A DNA stretch of 64,000 nucleotides from Rhodobacteraceae bacterium M382. Its GTDB lineage: Bacteria > Pseudomonadota > Alphaproteobacteria > Rhodobacterales > Rhodobacteraceae. Positions 63,831-64,000 of this stretch are shown one piece after another. Below the pieces are notes generated by a model. That model did no database searches. It had not been told where the DNA came from and was given only the letters and a program-made list of their open reading frames with translations. The DNA lies in assembly GCA_025141015.1 (NCBI GenBank), contig CP081098.1, positions 3,106,501 through 3,170,500 of the forward strand, given 5' to 3'. Position 1 is the first letter of the stretch. The number at the start of each line of letters is the position of its first letter. The position numbers and the translations under genes are program-made.

Positions 63831-64000
63831 TCAGGTCGCCTGAGCCGAGGTAATCACCGCGGGAATCGGCACGCTCCAGGGGCCGGTCGCACCATGTGCG
63901 GCCCGGACGGTTTCCGCCACCGACTGACGAATTTTGGTCAGTGACGCCTCGGGTTGCGAGGCCAGCAACGCCTTGCCCCGCACCGCCCCTTCGGCAAAGA
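63831..64000 (-). CDS. Probable SAM-dependent methyltransferase, C-terminal fragment
   Basis: The gene enters from beyond the window; 55 codons are visible and end at a TGA (63831-63833). The frame reads FAEGAVRGKALLASQPEASL, then SVAETVRAAHGATGPWSVPIPA and VITSAQAT. The FAEGxVRGxxLL block, an ETVR helix and a final PxPAVITSA strand match the C-terminus of a UbiE-like class I methyltransferase group in which the last strand closes the sheet. GC-rich third positions support coding. The SAM-binding motifs lie outside the window, so the assignment is tentative. Confidence 0.5.
   Translation of the reverse strand, partial: FAEGAVRGKALLASQPEASLTKIRQSVAETVRAAHGATGPWSVPIPAVITSAQAT

Overview
This window looks like the chromosome of a marine alphaproteobacterium of the Rhodobacterales (Roseobacter group). 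That is an inference from gene content: cobST aerobic cobaltochelatase, pntAB, LpcC-like LPS core glycosylation, GC-rich codons, RTX and Hint secreted-type proteins, DUF3422 and DUF1059 proteins, and short GC-rich intergenic repeat modules. No tRNA, rRNA, insertion sequence, CRISPR array or prophage was recognised. Gene density is high and most genes are ordinary metabolism.

Layout. 0-4.2 kb: 3' end of an OmpW-type porin, isovaleryl-CoA dehydrogenase, a Hint-domain protein and a DegT-type aminotransferase. 4.2-8.7 kb: phosphoglycolate phosphatase divergent from glmU-glmS and a flavin split-barrel protein (amino-sugar supply for the envelope). 8.9-14.5 kb: FkbM methyltransferase, AlkD-like repair protein, lipoprotein, moaA, then waaA and an overlapping LPS-core glycosyltransferase. 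14.6-26.1 kb: three tandem M20 amidohydrolase paralogues, an NTF2-like protein and an ArgE-type deacetylase, followed by a peptide-type ABC transporter (double ATPase divergent from binding protein and two permeases). Together these could import and deacylate or hydrolyse N-acyl amino acids or small peptides. 26.3-34.9 kb: YeeE/YedE sulfur transporter overlapping tail-to-tail with a DUF3422 gene, pntAB, an ICMT-type methyltransferase, an MBL-fold protein with an altered metal motif, an SDR and a DUF1059 protein.

35.0-40.8 kb: kynU and kynA (tryptophan to anthranilate), then a TetR regulator divergent from a two-subunit molybdenum hydroxylase (IorAB type), with a perfect palindrome overlapping a good -35 box between them. 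41.0-43.1 kb: RTX-Hint protein, the second Hint gene of the window. 43.1-49.8 kb: PuuD-like amidotransferase, GlcG/HbpS protein, a translationally coupled cytochrome P450 and AlkB alkane hydroxylase pair, and malate synthase G. 50.0-56.3 kb: pepN, two proteins of unknown function and gatB. 56.4-59.5 kb: an unusual Ala/Ser-repeat gene of atypical composition, a DUF4177 protein, bolA and a J-domain protein. 59.9-62.9 kb: cobS-cobT. 62.9-63.8 kb: repeat-rich DNA with no convincing gene. 63.8-64.0 kb: the 3' end of a probable methyltransferase.

Points most worth a second look: the M20 triplication beside a peptide transporter; the P450-AlkB pair; the two Hint proteins; the Ala/Ser-repeat gene; two families of dispersed intergenic repeats; and several clean operator-like palindromes (kynU, TetR-iorAB, yeeE, pntA, ivd, cobST). 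I see no single locus that I can confidently call a new system.
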